Positions 10,304-19,327 of a stretch of 64,000 bases of DNA are shown in pieces. Positions within the stretch are counted from its first letter, which is position 1. Each line of letters opens with the position of its first letter. The notes under the pieces were generated by a model that saw only the letters and a program-made list of their open reading frames with translations, made no database searches and was not told the origin of the DNA. The stretch is from positions 100,262-164,261 of the forward strand of contig JAFYGI010000006.1 in NCBI GenBank assembly GCA_017543265.1, in the 5' to 3' direction. The DNA comes from Bacillota bacterium. GTDB lineage: Bacteria; Bacillota; Clostridia; Lachnospirales; CAG-274. The position numbers were made by a program, and so were the translations under genes.

Positions 10304-11011
10304 ATGGCAAAGATAGAAAAAGAAACCGAGATGTACGCCCCCGTCAAAAAATTGCTGGAGGGCATGGGATATACCGTGCGTGCCGAGGTCAAGGACTGCG
10401 ACATAGTTGCGGTCAGGGACGACGAGATGGCGGTGGTGGAGATGAAGCGCTCGTTTAATATCACCGTTGTCTATCAGGCAATGGACAGGCGCAGCATAAC
10501 GCCGAACGTATATGTTGCGATACCGCGTCCGTCAAGCCTGCGCGAAAAAAGCACACGCATGATGATGACGCTTTTAAAGGAGCTGGGGATAGGCCTTATC
10601 ACGGTGGGCAACAATTCCCTGAGAAATGCCGATATATGGATAGAGCCGCAGCAGGTGAAAAAGACGGGCAAGCGCCGCACGGATGCCGTCAAAAAAGAGT
10701 TTGACCAGCGTTCGGGCGACAGAAATACGGGCGGCAGTACGGGCAAAAAGATAGTGACGGCCTATAAGGAGGCCTCGGTGCTGGCGCTTTGTCACATGGA
10801 AAAATACGATAAAATAATGGTAAAGCAGATAAAAAAGCTGGGCTATCCCGAAAAAATGAAAAACGCCCTGCACTCCAACGTCTTTGGCTGGTTTGAGCGC
10901 AACAGCGCCTATGAATACGGCCTGTCCGTAAAGGGACTGGAGGCGCTGGAGGGCGAGGAATACAAAGAACTGATAGAGCATTATAGGAAAGAGGTTAAGG
11001 AAAATGTATAA
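10304..11011 (+). CDS. DUF2161 family protein with PD-(D/E)XK nuclease-like fold
   Basis: 235 residues. The N-terminal half carries a nuclease-like active site pattern: an Asp in VKDCDIVAVRDD, then the E-x-K of VVEMKRSF, as in PD-(D/E)XK phosphodiesterases. The C-terminal part is a basic helical region (TAYKEASVLALCHMEKYDKI) that resembles a winged-helix or DNA-binding module. The family DUF2161 has been predicted, not shown, to cut nucleic acid. It is wedged between two M24 aminopeptidases, 1 bp after the first and overlapping the second by 8 bp, so it is certainly in their operon. What the link means is not clear. Confidence 0.75.
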   Translation: MAKIEKETEMYAPVKKLLEGMGYTVRAEVKDCDIVAVRDDEMAVVEMKRSFNITVVYQAMDRRSITPNVYVAIPRPSSLREKSTRMMMTLLKELGIGLITVGNNSLRNADIWIEPQQVKKTGKRRTDAVKKEFDQRSGDRNTGGSTGKKIVTAYKEASVLALCHMEKYDKIMVKQIKKLGYPEKMKNALHSNVFGWFERNSAYEYGLSVKGLEALEGEEYKELIEHYRKEVKENV

Positions 11012-11873
11012 AATTGGCAGAAACGACCGCTGCTGGTGCGGCAGCGGCAAAAAATACAAATCCTGTCACGAAAAAAGTGACGAGGCGAACATGGCGGAAT
11101 TTGCCGCAAAGGGCTATCCCATACCCGACCGCTCGCTTATACTGGAGCCCGGACAGATAGACGGCATCAGAAAAAGCGCAAGGGTATCGGTCGCTATAAT
11201 GGATGCGCTTGAGGACTTTATAAAAGAGGGCGTGACCACAAACGAGATAGACGCGCTGGTGTCGAAGATGACGGCGGAGGCGGGTGCGATACCTGCACCG
11301 CTCAACTACTGCGGCTTCCCCAAAAGCTGCTGTACGTCGATAAATGATGTTGTCTGCCACGGTATACCCGATGATACAAGGCTTAAAAACGGCGATATCA
11401 TAAATGTCGATGTTACCACCATACTGGACGGCTACTACTCGGATATGAGCCGTATGTACACCATCGGCGATATATCGGACGAGGCCGCAAAGCTTATAGA
11501 GCGCACCAAGGAAATGATGTTTGCGGGCATTGATGTTATCAAGCCTTATATGCCCGTTGCCGAGATAGGAAACACCATACACGACATTGCCGACAAATAC
11601 GGCTACGGCGTTGTAAGGGCGCTGTGCGGTCACGGCGTGGGACTTAAATTCCACTCCGAGCCGACGGTAAACCATTACAGAAGCAAGGCCAAGTCCATGA
11701 TACTTGTGCCGGGCATGGTGCTTACCGTGGAGCCTATGATAAACGCAGGCACATGGGATGTTGAGGTGCTGGAGGACGAGTGGACGGTCGTTACGCGCGA
11801 CGGCAGTCTTTCGGCGCAGTGGGAGCATACCGTTGTGGTAACGGAAACGGGTGTGGAGATACTGACCGTATAA
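11004..11873 (+). CDS. map: type I methionine aminopeptidase with N-terminal SEC-C zinc motif
   Basis: 289 residues. The first 25 hold a SEC-C zinc knuckle (NDRCWCGSGKKYKSCHEK), the same motif found at the C-terminus of SecA, where it binds zinc and SecB or ribosomes. The rest is an M24A catalytic domain of normal length with all metal ligands: the two Asp of INVDVTTILDGYYSDMSRMY, His of GHGVGLKFHSEP, Glu of TVEPMIN and Glu of AQWEHTVV. It removes the initiator methionine from new proteins. The zinc knuckle may place it at the ribosome (inference). The start overlaps the preceding gene by 8 bp. Confidence 0.93.
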   Translation: MYKIGRNDRCWCGSGKKYKSCHEKSDEANMAEFAAKGYPIPDRSLILEPGQIDGIRKSARVSVAIMDALEDFIKEGVTTNEIDALVSKMTAEAGAIPAPLNYCGFPKSCCTSINDVVCHGIPDDTRLKNGDIINVDVTTILDGYYSDMSRMYTIGDISDEAAKLIERTKEMMFAGIDVIKPYMPVAEIGNTIHDIADKYGYGVVRALCGHGVGLKFHSEPTVNHYRSKAKSMILVPGMVLTVEPMINAGTWDVEVLEDEWTVVTRDGSLSAQWEHTVVVTETGVEILTV

Positions 11874-11898
11874 TTTGCATGGGAGGCTTTGGGCTTTT

Positions 11899-12705
11899 AT
11901 GTACAGAATAAGCTTATGGGATAGCGACATCCCGCATTTTAACGAAGAATTTACAAACGAAAACAATGCCAACTGTCCCTCGCTTGACTGCTATATCTGC
12001 GAGGGGGATCAGATACGCCCCGCCATACTTATCATACCCGGCGGCGGCTATGACCACCGCGCGGAGCATGAGGGCGGCACCATAGCAAACGAGTTTGTGG
12101 GCAACGGCTACAACGCTTTTGTGCTTAATTACAGGGTCGCACCGTATAAGCATCCCGTCATGCTAAACGATGCACAGCGTGCCATGCGCTACATACGCTA
12201 CAATGCGCAAAAGCTCAGGATCGACCCTTATAAGATAGCCGCGCTCGGCTTTTCGGCGGGCGGCAATCTGGCGGGACTTCTGGCGGAGTATCACGATAAA
12301 TTCGATTACGAGCACCGCGACGACCAGGACACGGTCAGCGCAAAGCCCGATGCACTTATACTGTGCTACACGGTATCGAGCAATTACGATGCCTACAGGC
12401 ATATAAAGACGGCGGAGAATATTGCGGGCGATGACGACGACCTTAAACGCAGTCTTTCGCTTAACCTTAACGTGCGCAAGGATATGGGTCCCGTTTTTAT
12501 GTGGCATACCTTTGAGGATGCCTCCGTAAACTGCATAAACAGCCTGCGCCTTGCAACGGCATTAAAGGAAAACGATATTCCCGTGGAGCTGCATCTTTTC
12601 CCGCACGGCAGACACGGCCTGGGGCTGGCAACGGGTGTTTACGGCACCGACCAATGGTTCTGGCTGATGCTTAAATGGCTTAAAGGAGTGGGCTTTGGCA
12701 TATAA
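11899..12705 (+). CDS. alpha/beta hydrolase, acetyl-esterase-like
   Basis: 268 residues from the ATG at 11899, chosen because GGGAGG lies at 11881-11886 and the product then begins with MYRISLWDSDIPHF; an in-frame upstream start at 11875 would add eight residues of no family value. The oxyanion motif IPGGGYDHRAEHEG and nucleophile elbow GFSAGG are clear, with the catalytic His probably in GRHGLGL near the end. This matches the BD-FAE/hydrolase_3 group, often annotated as acetyl xylan esterase or endo-1,4-beta-xylanase-like. There is no signal peptide, so it probably acts on sugar esters taken into the cell. Confidence 0.8.
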   Translation: MYRISLWDSDIPHFNEEFTNENNANCPSLDCYICEGDQIRPAILIIPGGGYDHRAEHEGGTIANEFVGNGYNAFVLNYRVAPYKHPVMLNDAQRAMRYIRYNAQKLRIDPYKIAALGFSAGGNLAGLLAEYHDKFDYEHRDDQDTVSAKPDALILCYTVSSNYDAYRHIKTAENIAGDDDDLKRSLSLNLNVRKDMGPVFMWHTFEDASVNCINSLRLATALKENDIPVELHLFPHGRHGLGLATGVYGTDQWFWLMLKWLKGVGFGI

Positions 12706-12734
12706 TACACCAAATACATTTTTGGAAGTGTTAT

Positions 12735-12995
12735 ATGGACAGGATACAATCCCTTAAACAAAAAGAGGTAGTAAACCTTTGCGACGGCCTGCGGCTGGGC
12801 TGTGTGGAGGATATAGTCGTCGATACGGCCAACGGCTGTGTGGCGGCGGTGATAGTGCCTGCGCCGGGACGGCTGTTTGGCATATTTGGCCGCAAGGAGC
12901 TGTATATAAAATGGTGCGACATCAAAAAAATAGGTGTCGATATAATAGTGGTAGACATAGACATTAACAGATGTATAATAAACGATAAGAATTAG
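12735..12995 (+). CDS. YlmC/YmxH family PRC-barrel sporulation protein
   Basis: 86 residues, essentially one PRC-barrel domain (LCDGLRLGCVEDIVVDTANGC) ending in a Val/Ile/Asp-rich strand. This is the size and shape of the YlmC/YmxH proteins found in endospore-forming Firmicutes. The B. subtilis members are linked to sporulation, but their biochemical role is not known. It lies 29 bp after the esterase gene and 11 bp before the aminotransferase gene. Confidence 0.85.
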   Translation: MDRIQSLKQKEVVNLCDGLRLGCVEDIVVDTANGCVAAVIVPAPGRLFGIFGRKELYIKWCDIKKIGVDIIVVDIDINRCIINDKN

Positions 12996-13006
12996 GAGAT
13001 ACCAAA

Positions 13007-14170
13007 ATGAAGTTTTCGGATAAATTCGGCAGGTCCGAGGCCAATATCCTTATGGACCTTGACGATGCGAAAAACAGGCTTGAAAAACAGGGCAGGGAGG
13101 TTATAAACCTTTCCATAGGCACACCCGATCTTCCGCCCGATAAATTTGTTATGGAGGCGGTCTCGGAGGGATTTCTCGACCCCGAAAATTACAAATACGG
13201 CATGACCGAAAGCCCAGAGCTTGTGCATGCGGTGCAAAACTGGTACAGCCGCAGATACGGCGTAACGCTTGAAGCGCAGAACATCACCGCGGTAAACGGC
13301 TCGCAGGAGGGCATTGCCCATATCGCCTTTCCGCTTATCGACAGCGGGGAAACGGTGCTGGTGCCCGACCCCTGCTATCAGATATTCGGCTTCGGCCCTA
13401 AGCTTGCCGATGCAAACCTTGAATATATGCCGCTTTTAAAGGAAAACGGCTATATAATAGATCTGGATGCCATACCCGAGGAAACGGCCAAAAGGGCAAG
13501 GGTGATGGTGGTGTCCTATCCCAACAATCCCACGACCGCACAGGCCGACAGGGACTTTTATGTGAGGCTTGTAGCCTTTGCCAAAAAGTACGATATTATC
13601 GTTATACACGACAACGCCTACTCCGAGCTTGTCTATGACAAGGCGGGTATCTCGTTTTTGCAGATACCCGGGGCTATGGATGTGGGCATAGAGTTCAACA
13701 GCCTTTCAAAGTCCTACAACCTTACGGGGCTGAGGCTTAGCTTTGCGCTGGGCAATGCGGAGATAATCAAGCGTTTCCGCGCCTTCCGCTCGCAGATAGA
13801 TTACGGTATCTGCATGGGCGTACAAAGGGCAGCTATAGCCGCACTCAACGGCCCGCAGGACATACTGGAAAGAAACCGTGCGGAGTACAAAAAGCGCAGG
13901 GACTGTCTTTGCGGCGGTCTTAACAAAATAGGCTGGAAGGTGCCCGAGGGCGGCGCGACCATGTTTACATGGTACCCCATACCCGAAAAATACGGCACGG
14001 ACGACGAAAAATTCACCCTTGACCTGCTTGAAAGGGCGGGCGTGGTATGTGTGCCGGGCTCAAGCTTCGGCGAACACGGCAGGGGCTATGTGCGCATGGC
14101 GCTTGTACAGCCGTGTGAGATGCTTGAAAAGGCGATACGCAGTATAGACGACTGCGGGATACTGAACTAA
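13007..14170 (+). CDS. class I/II PLP-dependent aminotransferase
   Basis: 387 residues of the fold-type I aminotransferase family. The PLP-binding lysine lies in SLSKSYNLTGLR, preceded by VVSYPNNPTT and VIHDNAYSEL, which hold the Asn and Asp/Tyr that contact PLP. The C-terminal substrate Arg is likely in GRGYVRMALVQP. The sequence is closest in feel to the aspartate/LL-diaminopimelate aminotransferase group, and Clostridia often use such an enzyme for lysine and peptidoglycan precursors. A substrate cannot be fixed from the sequence alone. Confidence 0.85.
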   Translation: MKFSDKFGRSEANILMDLDDAKNRLEKQGREVINLSIGTPDLPPDKFVMEAVSEGFLDPENYKYGMTESPELVHAVQNWYSRRYGVTLEAQNITAVNGSQEGIAHIAFPLIDSGETVLVPDPCYQIFGFGPKLADANLEYMPLLKENGYIIDLDAIPEETAKRARVMVVSYPNNPTTAQADRDFYVRLVAFAKKYDIIVIHDNAYSELVYDKAGISFLQIPGAMDVGIEFNSLSKSYNLTGLRLSFALGNAEIIKRFRAFRSQIDYGICMGVQRAAIAALNGPQDILERNRAEYKKRRDCLCGGLNKIGWKVPEGGATMFTWYPIPEKYGTDDEKFTLDLLERAGVVCVPGSSFGEHGRGYVRMALVQPCEMLEKAIRSIDDCGILN

Positions 14171-14202
14171 GAAGTTTTATTTACCGAAGAAAGAGGTTTA
14201 AA

Positions 14203-15747
14203 ATGCTGTTTAAGAAATTTATAACCGGTATACTGGCCGTGTCGGTGCTTTTTGCGGCCGTACCCTGTGAAGTGTTTGCCGTGCCCAGCGGGGCGGCGAT
14301 AGAGTACGATGACGATGATGACGACGAGCCCGCATCGACAAGACGCAGACAAAACGATGATGACGAAACGCCTGCAAGACACGGCGACTCGCAGTTTGTC
14401 TACTCCGACGAGACCACAACGGAAATGACCACCGTATCTATGGTGGTGGATCAAAGCGGTATCTCCGCACCCGAGGGCATTGTCGCAAATGTAAATATCA
14501 CGGCGGCTGGTGCTGCGCTTTTGGATGTCAACACGGGCATAATGCTTTACGGCAAGCACGCCGAGGAGCGTTTTTACCCCGCCAGCATGACAAAGGTCAT
14601 GACATTGCTTGTGGCCTGTGAAAACGGCAAGCTTGACGATATGGTCACGGTGTCCGAAAATGCGGTCAACAATATCCCGTGGGACAGCAGTAAGGCCGAT
14701 CTGGTGGCGGGGGAGGAGCTTTCCCTGCGCGACCTTTTATACTCGGTCATACTGGTATCGGGAAATGATGCGGCTGTGGCCGTGGCGGAGCATGTAGGCG
14801 GCAGCGAAGAGGGCTTTGTGGAGATGATGAACAAAAAGGCCAAGGAGCTTGGCTGTGAAAACACACATTTTGTCAATCCGCACGGCTACCATGACGAAGA
14901 CCACTATACAACACCGCATGATATGGCGCTTATCGTAAGGGCGGCCTGCCGGAACGAGGATGTCAACAAAGTATGGGGCGAGGCCGACCACAGCATAAAT
15001 GCCACCGCAAAGCACGAGGCAAGGCTTTTGAACCATTCGGATAAAATGCTCCAGCCCACCACATCTTTTTATGACGAGCGTGTTAAGGGCGGCAAAACGG
15101 GCTTCCACAATCAGGCAATGAATACGCTTGCATCCTATGCCGTAAACGGCGAGGTGAAGCTTGCGGCAGTTGTTATGAAAGATGACGGCTATGATGCCAC
15201 ATACAGGGACACAAAGGCTCTGCTGGACTACGGCTTCGGCCTTTACAGCGAGCGTAAGCTGTACGGCCGTTCAAGCTTCGAGCGCATACTTCCCGTTGTA
15301 CAGTATTACAAGGATGAAGAGATAGACTTGGGTACGGTAAATGTTACGCTTGCCAACGACCTAACCGCTTATACGCCCAGCTTTATCAATGAGGACACAG
15401 TAGCCGTAAAGTGCGAGATGCCCGAAAAGCTGACCGCACCGATCGAGCTTGGACAGGCCTTGGGTACGGTAACGGTAAGCTACGGCGACACCGTGCTCGG
15501 CACCGTGGATGTGGTGGCCGACCGTGAGGTCGAGGCTATCCCCGAAAAGGAGCTTGCACGTCAGAAAAGACACGAGGCCTTTGTAAAGGGACTTAAAATG
15601 CTCGGTATTACCGTGCTGGTACTGGTAATAGCATTTGCGGCCGTGGTCTTCGGCCTGCGTGCATGGTTTATCAGCCAGAAAAAGCGCAAGGGACATAAAA
15701 AGCAGACAACAAACAAAAAAAAGAAAATAAAAATAAAGCTTAAGTAA
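14203..15747 (+). CDS. dacF: D-alanyl-D-alanine carboxypeptidase (DacF-like, S11)
   Basis: 514 residues, longer than the usual 380-430. A signal sequence (residues 1-25) is followed by an unusual Asp-rich stretch and then an Arg-rich patch (residues about 30-60). The S11 catalytic domain has SMTK (Ser128, Lys131), SGN (186-188) and KTG (297-299). A PBP5_C-like beta domain follows, then a C-terminal membrane helix (about 465-490) and a lysine-rich tail. It trims the terminal D-Ala from peptidoglycan pentapeptides outside the membrane; DacF-type enzymes are often forespore-expressed. The gene ends at a bidirectional terminator. Confidence 0.93.
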   Translation: MLFKKFITGILAVSVLFAAVPCEVFAVPSGAAIEYDDDDDDEPASTRRRQNDDDETPARHGDSQFVYSDETTTEMTTVSMVVDQSGISAPEGIVANVNITAAGAALLDVNTGIMLYGKHAEERFYPASMTKVMTLLVACENGKLDDMVTVSENAVNNIPWDSSKADLVAGEELSLRDLLYSVILVSGNDAAVAVAEHVGGSEEGFVEMMNKKAKELGCENTHFVNPHGYHDEDHYTTPHDMALIVRAACRNEDVNKVWGEADHSINATAKHEARLLNHSDKMLQPTTSFYDERVKGGKTGFHNQAMNTLASYAVNGEVKLAAVVMKDDGYDATYRDTKALLDYGFGLYSERKLYGRSSFERILPVVQYYKDEEIDLGTVNVTLANDLTAYTPSFINEDTVAVKCEMPEKLTAPIELGQALGTVTVSYGDTVLGTVDVVADREVEAIPEKELARQKRHEAFVKGLKMLGITVLVLVIAFAAVVFGLRAWFISQKKRKGHKKQTTNKKKKIKIKLK

Positions 15748-15756
15748 TTATGCAAT

Positions 15757-15788
15757 AAAAAAACGCAGGTCTTGTGCCTGCGTTTTTT
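15757..15788. terminator. bidirectional terminator between dacF and pectate lyase genes
   Basis: AAAAAAACGCAGG pairs with CCTGCGTTTTTT around a short loop. The A-tract before and T-tract after the stem let it serve both converging genes, dacF from the left and the pectate lyase gene from the right. Confidence 0.85.
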
Positions 15789-15793
15789 GTGTC

Positions 15794-18055
15794 TTATTGT
15801 AAAACAAGCTTTTCGGTCAATGTAGCCTGAAGTATGATGGAAGCGTCCGTTGCGGTGATAAAGTTATCCTTGTCAACGTCACAGCGCTTTACAAAGTTAG
15901 CGTCCGTTGTCATGGGTGCAAGTGTGTATTGCAGCACCATCAGGGCATCGGATGCGGTTATCATATTGTCGAGGTCCGCATCGCCGATCATCTCGTCGTT
16001 TTGTGGCGTTTCCCCGTCGTTTTTATAGCCGATGTAGTAAAGCTTGGCCTCGCCGCCGCCCTTGTTGGTGACGGTGTAGCTGCCTGCCTCCAGCGCCAGC
16101 GCCGCTGCGCTGTCCTGTGAGCTTGTGCCGGAAAGGATAGTGCCGACCTCCTTGCCCGCGCTGTTTGTAACAACAAGCTTGCGCTGTGTTGTGGAGCCCG
16201 AACAGGAAACTATGTTAAGCGTACCATTTTTCTCTGCCGTGAATTTTATTGTGCCGTTATTTGCAAAGCCGCCTACGCCCTCAAAGGTATAGGTCTTGCC
16301 GTTTACGGTCACGGTGCCTGTTTTGCCGCTTGCACTCAGCCCCTTGTCGGCTGTGAAGAATGTACCGCTGCCGTTTTCGCCGCCGAAGGAGGCTGCCGTG
16401 CTGCCGCTTGACGGGAAGTCGTAGTAATAGGTGCAGTCTATGTTTACGCCGGGGTCTGTGGGATGCGGATCAACGGGATCGTCGGGGTCGATGGGGTCAT
16501 CGGGATCGCCCGTACCGCCGCCGCCCGTGCTGCTGCCGTTTATGGCATTGTTAAGCACAAGCCCCGTTGTGTTCTTCTCGGAGCCCGCATTTTCCTCGAC
16601 CGTGGTTTTACAGTTTTCGGCGGTCTCAAGGAAATAATTATCGGTGTAGAACTTGTCCGAGGTATCAAAGTTGTCGTATGTCCAGCCGCCCAAAGTACAG
16701 GTGTAATCGGCCGCCGTAAGTTTGTAGTCCTTTGAGGGAGCGGCAAAATAATCCTTTTTCTCCATAGTGGATGCGCTGTATTCGTCAATATAATTGCCGT
16801 ATGCCTTTATTACACCGCCGTCGTTTGAACTTAACGAGCCGCAGTTTTTGTCCGATGTAAGCATGGGACGGTAGGTGTTTTCAAAATAGTTGTTTTCCGC
16901 AAATACAGAGCTGTTGCAGGTCGCGCCTATGCCGTAACCCACTTTGTCGCCCTCGTGTGCGGTCACGTTATATTTGCTGTCGTAGTGTATGCCTACCGCA
17001 TAGCCGACATTTTTGTAGTAGTTGTTGTAAATGTGGACATCGTGCCAGCGTATACGCGGCAGACGCTGCTCGGCGTTGTCGAAAAAGTTGTGGTGATAGC
17101 TGTAGTGTCCGACATCCTCGCGGGATTTTGCACTGGAACCCAAAAGACAGGTCTTGGCCGTTCTGGTAAAACGGTTGTAGCTTATCGTCACATAGTCGCT
17201 GCGCTTTGCATCACAGGAGCCGTCGCCGTGGTTTTTGTCATACTCCTTGGGCGGGTCCTGAAAGCCCTGCGTATAGGTGTTGTCATGTATCCATACATGG
17301 GTGCTTTCCTGTATCTCCGTTGCATCCTCGTAGGGCGTGTCAAAGGTTATGTTCCTTATCTCGACATCGGCTGCGTGGGCTATCTTTATGCCCCAGGTGT
17401 AAAAGCTTGCATCCGTGCCCACACCCTCTATCGTAAGGCCTGCCGTGCCCTTTGTTTCGGTCATTTTTGTACTGTCAAGCCCCGAAAAGCCGCTTGCGTT
17501 TATTTTGCCGATAATACGGACAACAAGCGGCCTTGACTGCTTGCTGTGCGCATCGAGCACATTTGAAAGACCCGTTTTGCCGTAAAGTGAAACGGTGTTT
17601 TTGTTTGCGTCGTTGACATAGATAACATCCGCATTTGACGGCAGCGTGCCGTCCGAAAGATATGCGCCGGGGGCATTTGTCGTGCCGAAAAACGCATAAC
17701 CCGAGCGGTCATAGCTTTTTGAAAATGCGGTAAAGGTAAAGGCCTCCGCCTCGTTTTCCGTGCCGTTGGCAACGGGTACGACCTTGACGGTGTATTCGGT
17801 ATTGCCTTTAAGACCGAGCGGCTCGACACGGTAGTTTCCGCTGCCGTCCGTCCTTATAAGCGCGGTGTCTGTTTTGGTAAAATCGGTGCCGTTTTCCGAG
17901 ACATAGGCGTTGTAATCGCCGCTGCCCGCAAACTCGCCCCATACGCTTTCAAAGCCGCTGCCCGAAGTGACCGTGGGTGCCGCATGGACATTTGTAAGCC
18001 CGAAACTGCCAAATAGCATTGACAGGGAAACAATGCCCGATATAAATTTTTTCAT
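15794..18055 (-). CDS. secreted pectate lyase (PL1) with dockerin
   Basis: 753 residues. A signal peptide (about 1-26) leads to an Fn3-like module (about 35-110), then a PL1 parallel beta-helix with the family segment YHHNFFDNAEQRLPRIR and VHIYNNYYKNVGYA. It would cleave polygalacturonate by beta-elimination. After a Pro/Asp-rich linker (DPDDPIDPDDPVDPHPTDP) comes a beta-rich module with a possible carbohydrate-binding role (about residues 540-680), then a C-terminal dockerin with loops GDADLDNMITASDA and DVDKDNFITATDA. It is the second dockerin protein here, so cohesin-bearing partners are likely elsewhere in the genome. Confidence 0.9.
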   Translation of the reverse strand: MKKFISGIVSLSMLFGSFGLTNVHAAPTVTSGSGFESVWGEFAGSGDYNAYVSENGTDFTKTDTALIRTDGSGNYRVEPLGLKGNTEYTVKVVPVANGTENEAEAFTFTAFSKSYDRSGYAFFGTTNAPGAYLSDGTLPSNADVIYVNDANKNTVSLYGKTGLSNVLDAHSKQSRPLVVRIIGKINASGFSGLDSTKMTETKGTAGLTIEGVGTDASFYTWGIKIAHAADVEIRNITFDTPYEDATEIQESTHVWIHDNTYTQGFQDPPKEYDKNHGDGSCDAKRSDYVTISYNRFTRTAKTCLLGSSAKSREDVGHYSYHHNFFDNAEQRLPRIRWHDVHIYNNYYKNVGYAVGIHYDSKYNVTAHEGDKVGYGIGATCNSSVFAENNYFENTYRPMLTSDKNCGSLSSNDGGVIKAYGNYIDEYSASTMEKKDYFAAPSKDYKLTAADYTCTLGGWTYDNFDTSDKFYTDNYFLETAENCKTTVEENAGSEKNTTGLVLNNAINGSSTGGGGTGDPDDPIDPDDPVDPHPTDPGVNIDCTYYYDFPSSGSTAASFGGENGSGTFFTADKGLSASGKTGTVTVNGKTYTFEGVGGFANNGTIKFTAEKNGTLNIVSCSGSTTQRKLVVTNSAGKEVGTILSGTSSQDSAAALALEAGSYTVTNKGGGEAKLYYIGYKNDGETPQNDEMIGDADLDNMITASDALMVLQYTLAPMTTDANFVKRCDVDKDNFITATDASIILQATLTEKLVLQ

Positions 18056-18156
18056 TTTTCCATTACTCCTTATTAAACGGTGTTTTTTTTGCCATAATAA
18101 ATTTTATCATACAGGCACAAAATATTCAATGATAAATTTTGAAAGGAGCATAAAAA

Positions 18157-18348
18157 ATGAAAGGAAAGAAAATACCGACTGCGGAGGATATAATGAAGTA
18201 CGAAATAGCGGGGGAGCTGGGGCTGACAGACAAGATAAAGCAGTTTGGCTGGAAAAGCCTTACCGCAAAGGAAAGCGGCAGGATAGGCGGCATAATGGCA
18301 AAACGCAAAAAGGACAGCAGGGCGGGAAAAAAGCTGGAGGAAAGGTGA
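18157..18348 (+). CDS. alpha/beta-type small acid-soluble spore protein
   Basis: 63 residues: KYEIAGELGLTDKIKQFGW, then LTAKESGRIGGIMAKRKK. This matches the alpha/beta SASP pattern, including the Glu-Ile-Ala region where the germination protease cuts and the TAKESGRIGG DNA-binding segment; it is a divergent member. SASPs coat spore DNA and protect it from UV and heat. A strong AAAGGAG lies at 18140-18146 and CATAATA, resembling a forespore sigma -10, lies upstream at about 18092. The protein implies that the organism forms endospores. Confidence 0.85.
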   Translation: MKGKKIPTAEDIMKYEIAGELGLTDKIKQFGWKSLTAKESGRIGGIMAKRKKDSRAGKKLEER

Positions 18349-18375
18349 GGCCCGAAACGGGAAACGGCCGCCGAT

Positions 18376-18404
18376 TTGACAATCGCACGAAAATTTGTTA
18401 TTAT
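18376..18404 (+). promoter_or_regulatory. sigma-A type promoter for the DUF2156-GNAT pair
   Basis: TTGACA at 18376-18381, 17 bp, TATTAT at 18399-18404, 35 bp before the DUF2156 start. Confidence 0.7.
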
Positions 18405-18438
18405 ATTCCTCGTGGAAAAAATATAAGAGGATAATTCT

Positions 18439-19326
18439 ATGCTGACATTCAAACCCGTGGAACTGTCAGATAAACCGATATTTGACAAGTTTTACAAAAG
18501 GACAAACTACTTTTTATGTGCATACTGCTTTACGGATATATTTATATGGAAAAATGCGTATAAGACCGCATTTGCCGTGGAGGACGGCTTTATATACCTT
18601 ACCTTTGAGGACGGCGGCATGACGATGTTTTCCGCGCCTATGGGCGAGGGGGACTACAGGGCGGCACTTTTGCGCCTGAAAGAGTACGCGGACAGTATCT
18701 CACAGCCGTTTTGTATAGATACGATCCCGCCCGAATATAAAATAAAGACGGAGCAGGCCATGCCGGGGTATTTTGACTTTGTACGGGAGCGCGATTATGC
18801 GGATTATATCTACTCCGCGGAAAAGCTTATGTACCTTAAGGGCAAAAAGCTTCACGGCAAGCGCAACCATATAAACAAATTTTTGCAGACCTACGATAAC
18901 TGGAGCTATGAGCCGCTTACGGACGATAACACAAAGGAGTTTTTCGACTATCAGCTGGATTGGTGCAAGGATAACCCCGACGATTTTCTGGGCGAGACCT
19001 GTGCGGTATCGGCGGCGCTCAGAAACCGCACGGCGCTTGGCATAAAGGGTGGTCTGTTAAGGCTTGACGGCCGTATAATTGCCGTTACGCTCGGCAGCGA
19101 GACCTTTCCCGACACCTTTACCGTGCATATAGAAAAGGCCGACCACACGATACCCGGTGCGTATCAGATGATAAACCAACAGTTTGCACTTAATAATTTT
19201 GAAAAATACACTTATATAGACCGCGAGGAGGATCTGGGCATAGAGGGACTGCGCAAGGCAAAGCTTTCCTACTTCCCCGATTTTATTGCCGAGGTGTACT
19301 CCGCGCGTCCGAGAGAGCGGGGATAA
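18439..19326 (+). CDS. DUF2156 (LPG synthase C-terminal-like) protein
   Basis: 295 residues of the DUF2156 family, which shares a GNAT-like fold with the catalytic domain of MprF, the enzyme that adds lysine to phosphatidylglycerol. Visible family segments are LYLKGKKLHGKRNHINKFL-like (residues 132-150) and TFTVHIEKADHTIPGAYQMIN. There are no membrane helices, unlike MprF, so it is a soluble aminoacyl- or acyltransferase of unknown substrate. It is followed 1 bp later by a second GNAT-type gene, and the two are surely co-transcribed. Confidence 0.8.
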   Translation: MLTFKPVELSDKPIFDKFYKRTNYFLCAYCFTDIFIWKNAYKTAFAVEDGFIYLTFEDGGMTMFSAPMGEGDYRAALLRLKEYADSISQPFCIDTIPPEYKIKTEQAMPGYFDFVRERDYADYIYSAEKLMYLKGKKLHGKRNHINKFLQTYDNWSYEPLTDDNTKEFFDYQLDWCKDNPDDFLGETCAVSAALRNRTALGIKGGLLRLDGRIIAVTLGSETFPDTFTVHIEKADHTIPGAYQMINQQFALNNFEKYTYIDREEDLGIEGLRKAKLSYFPDFIAEVYSARPRERG

Positions 19327-19327
19327 T

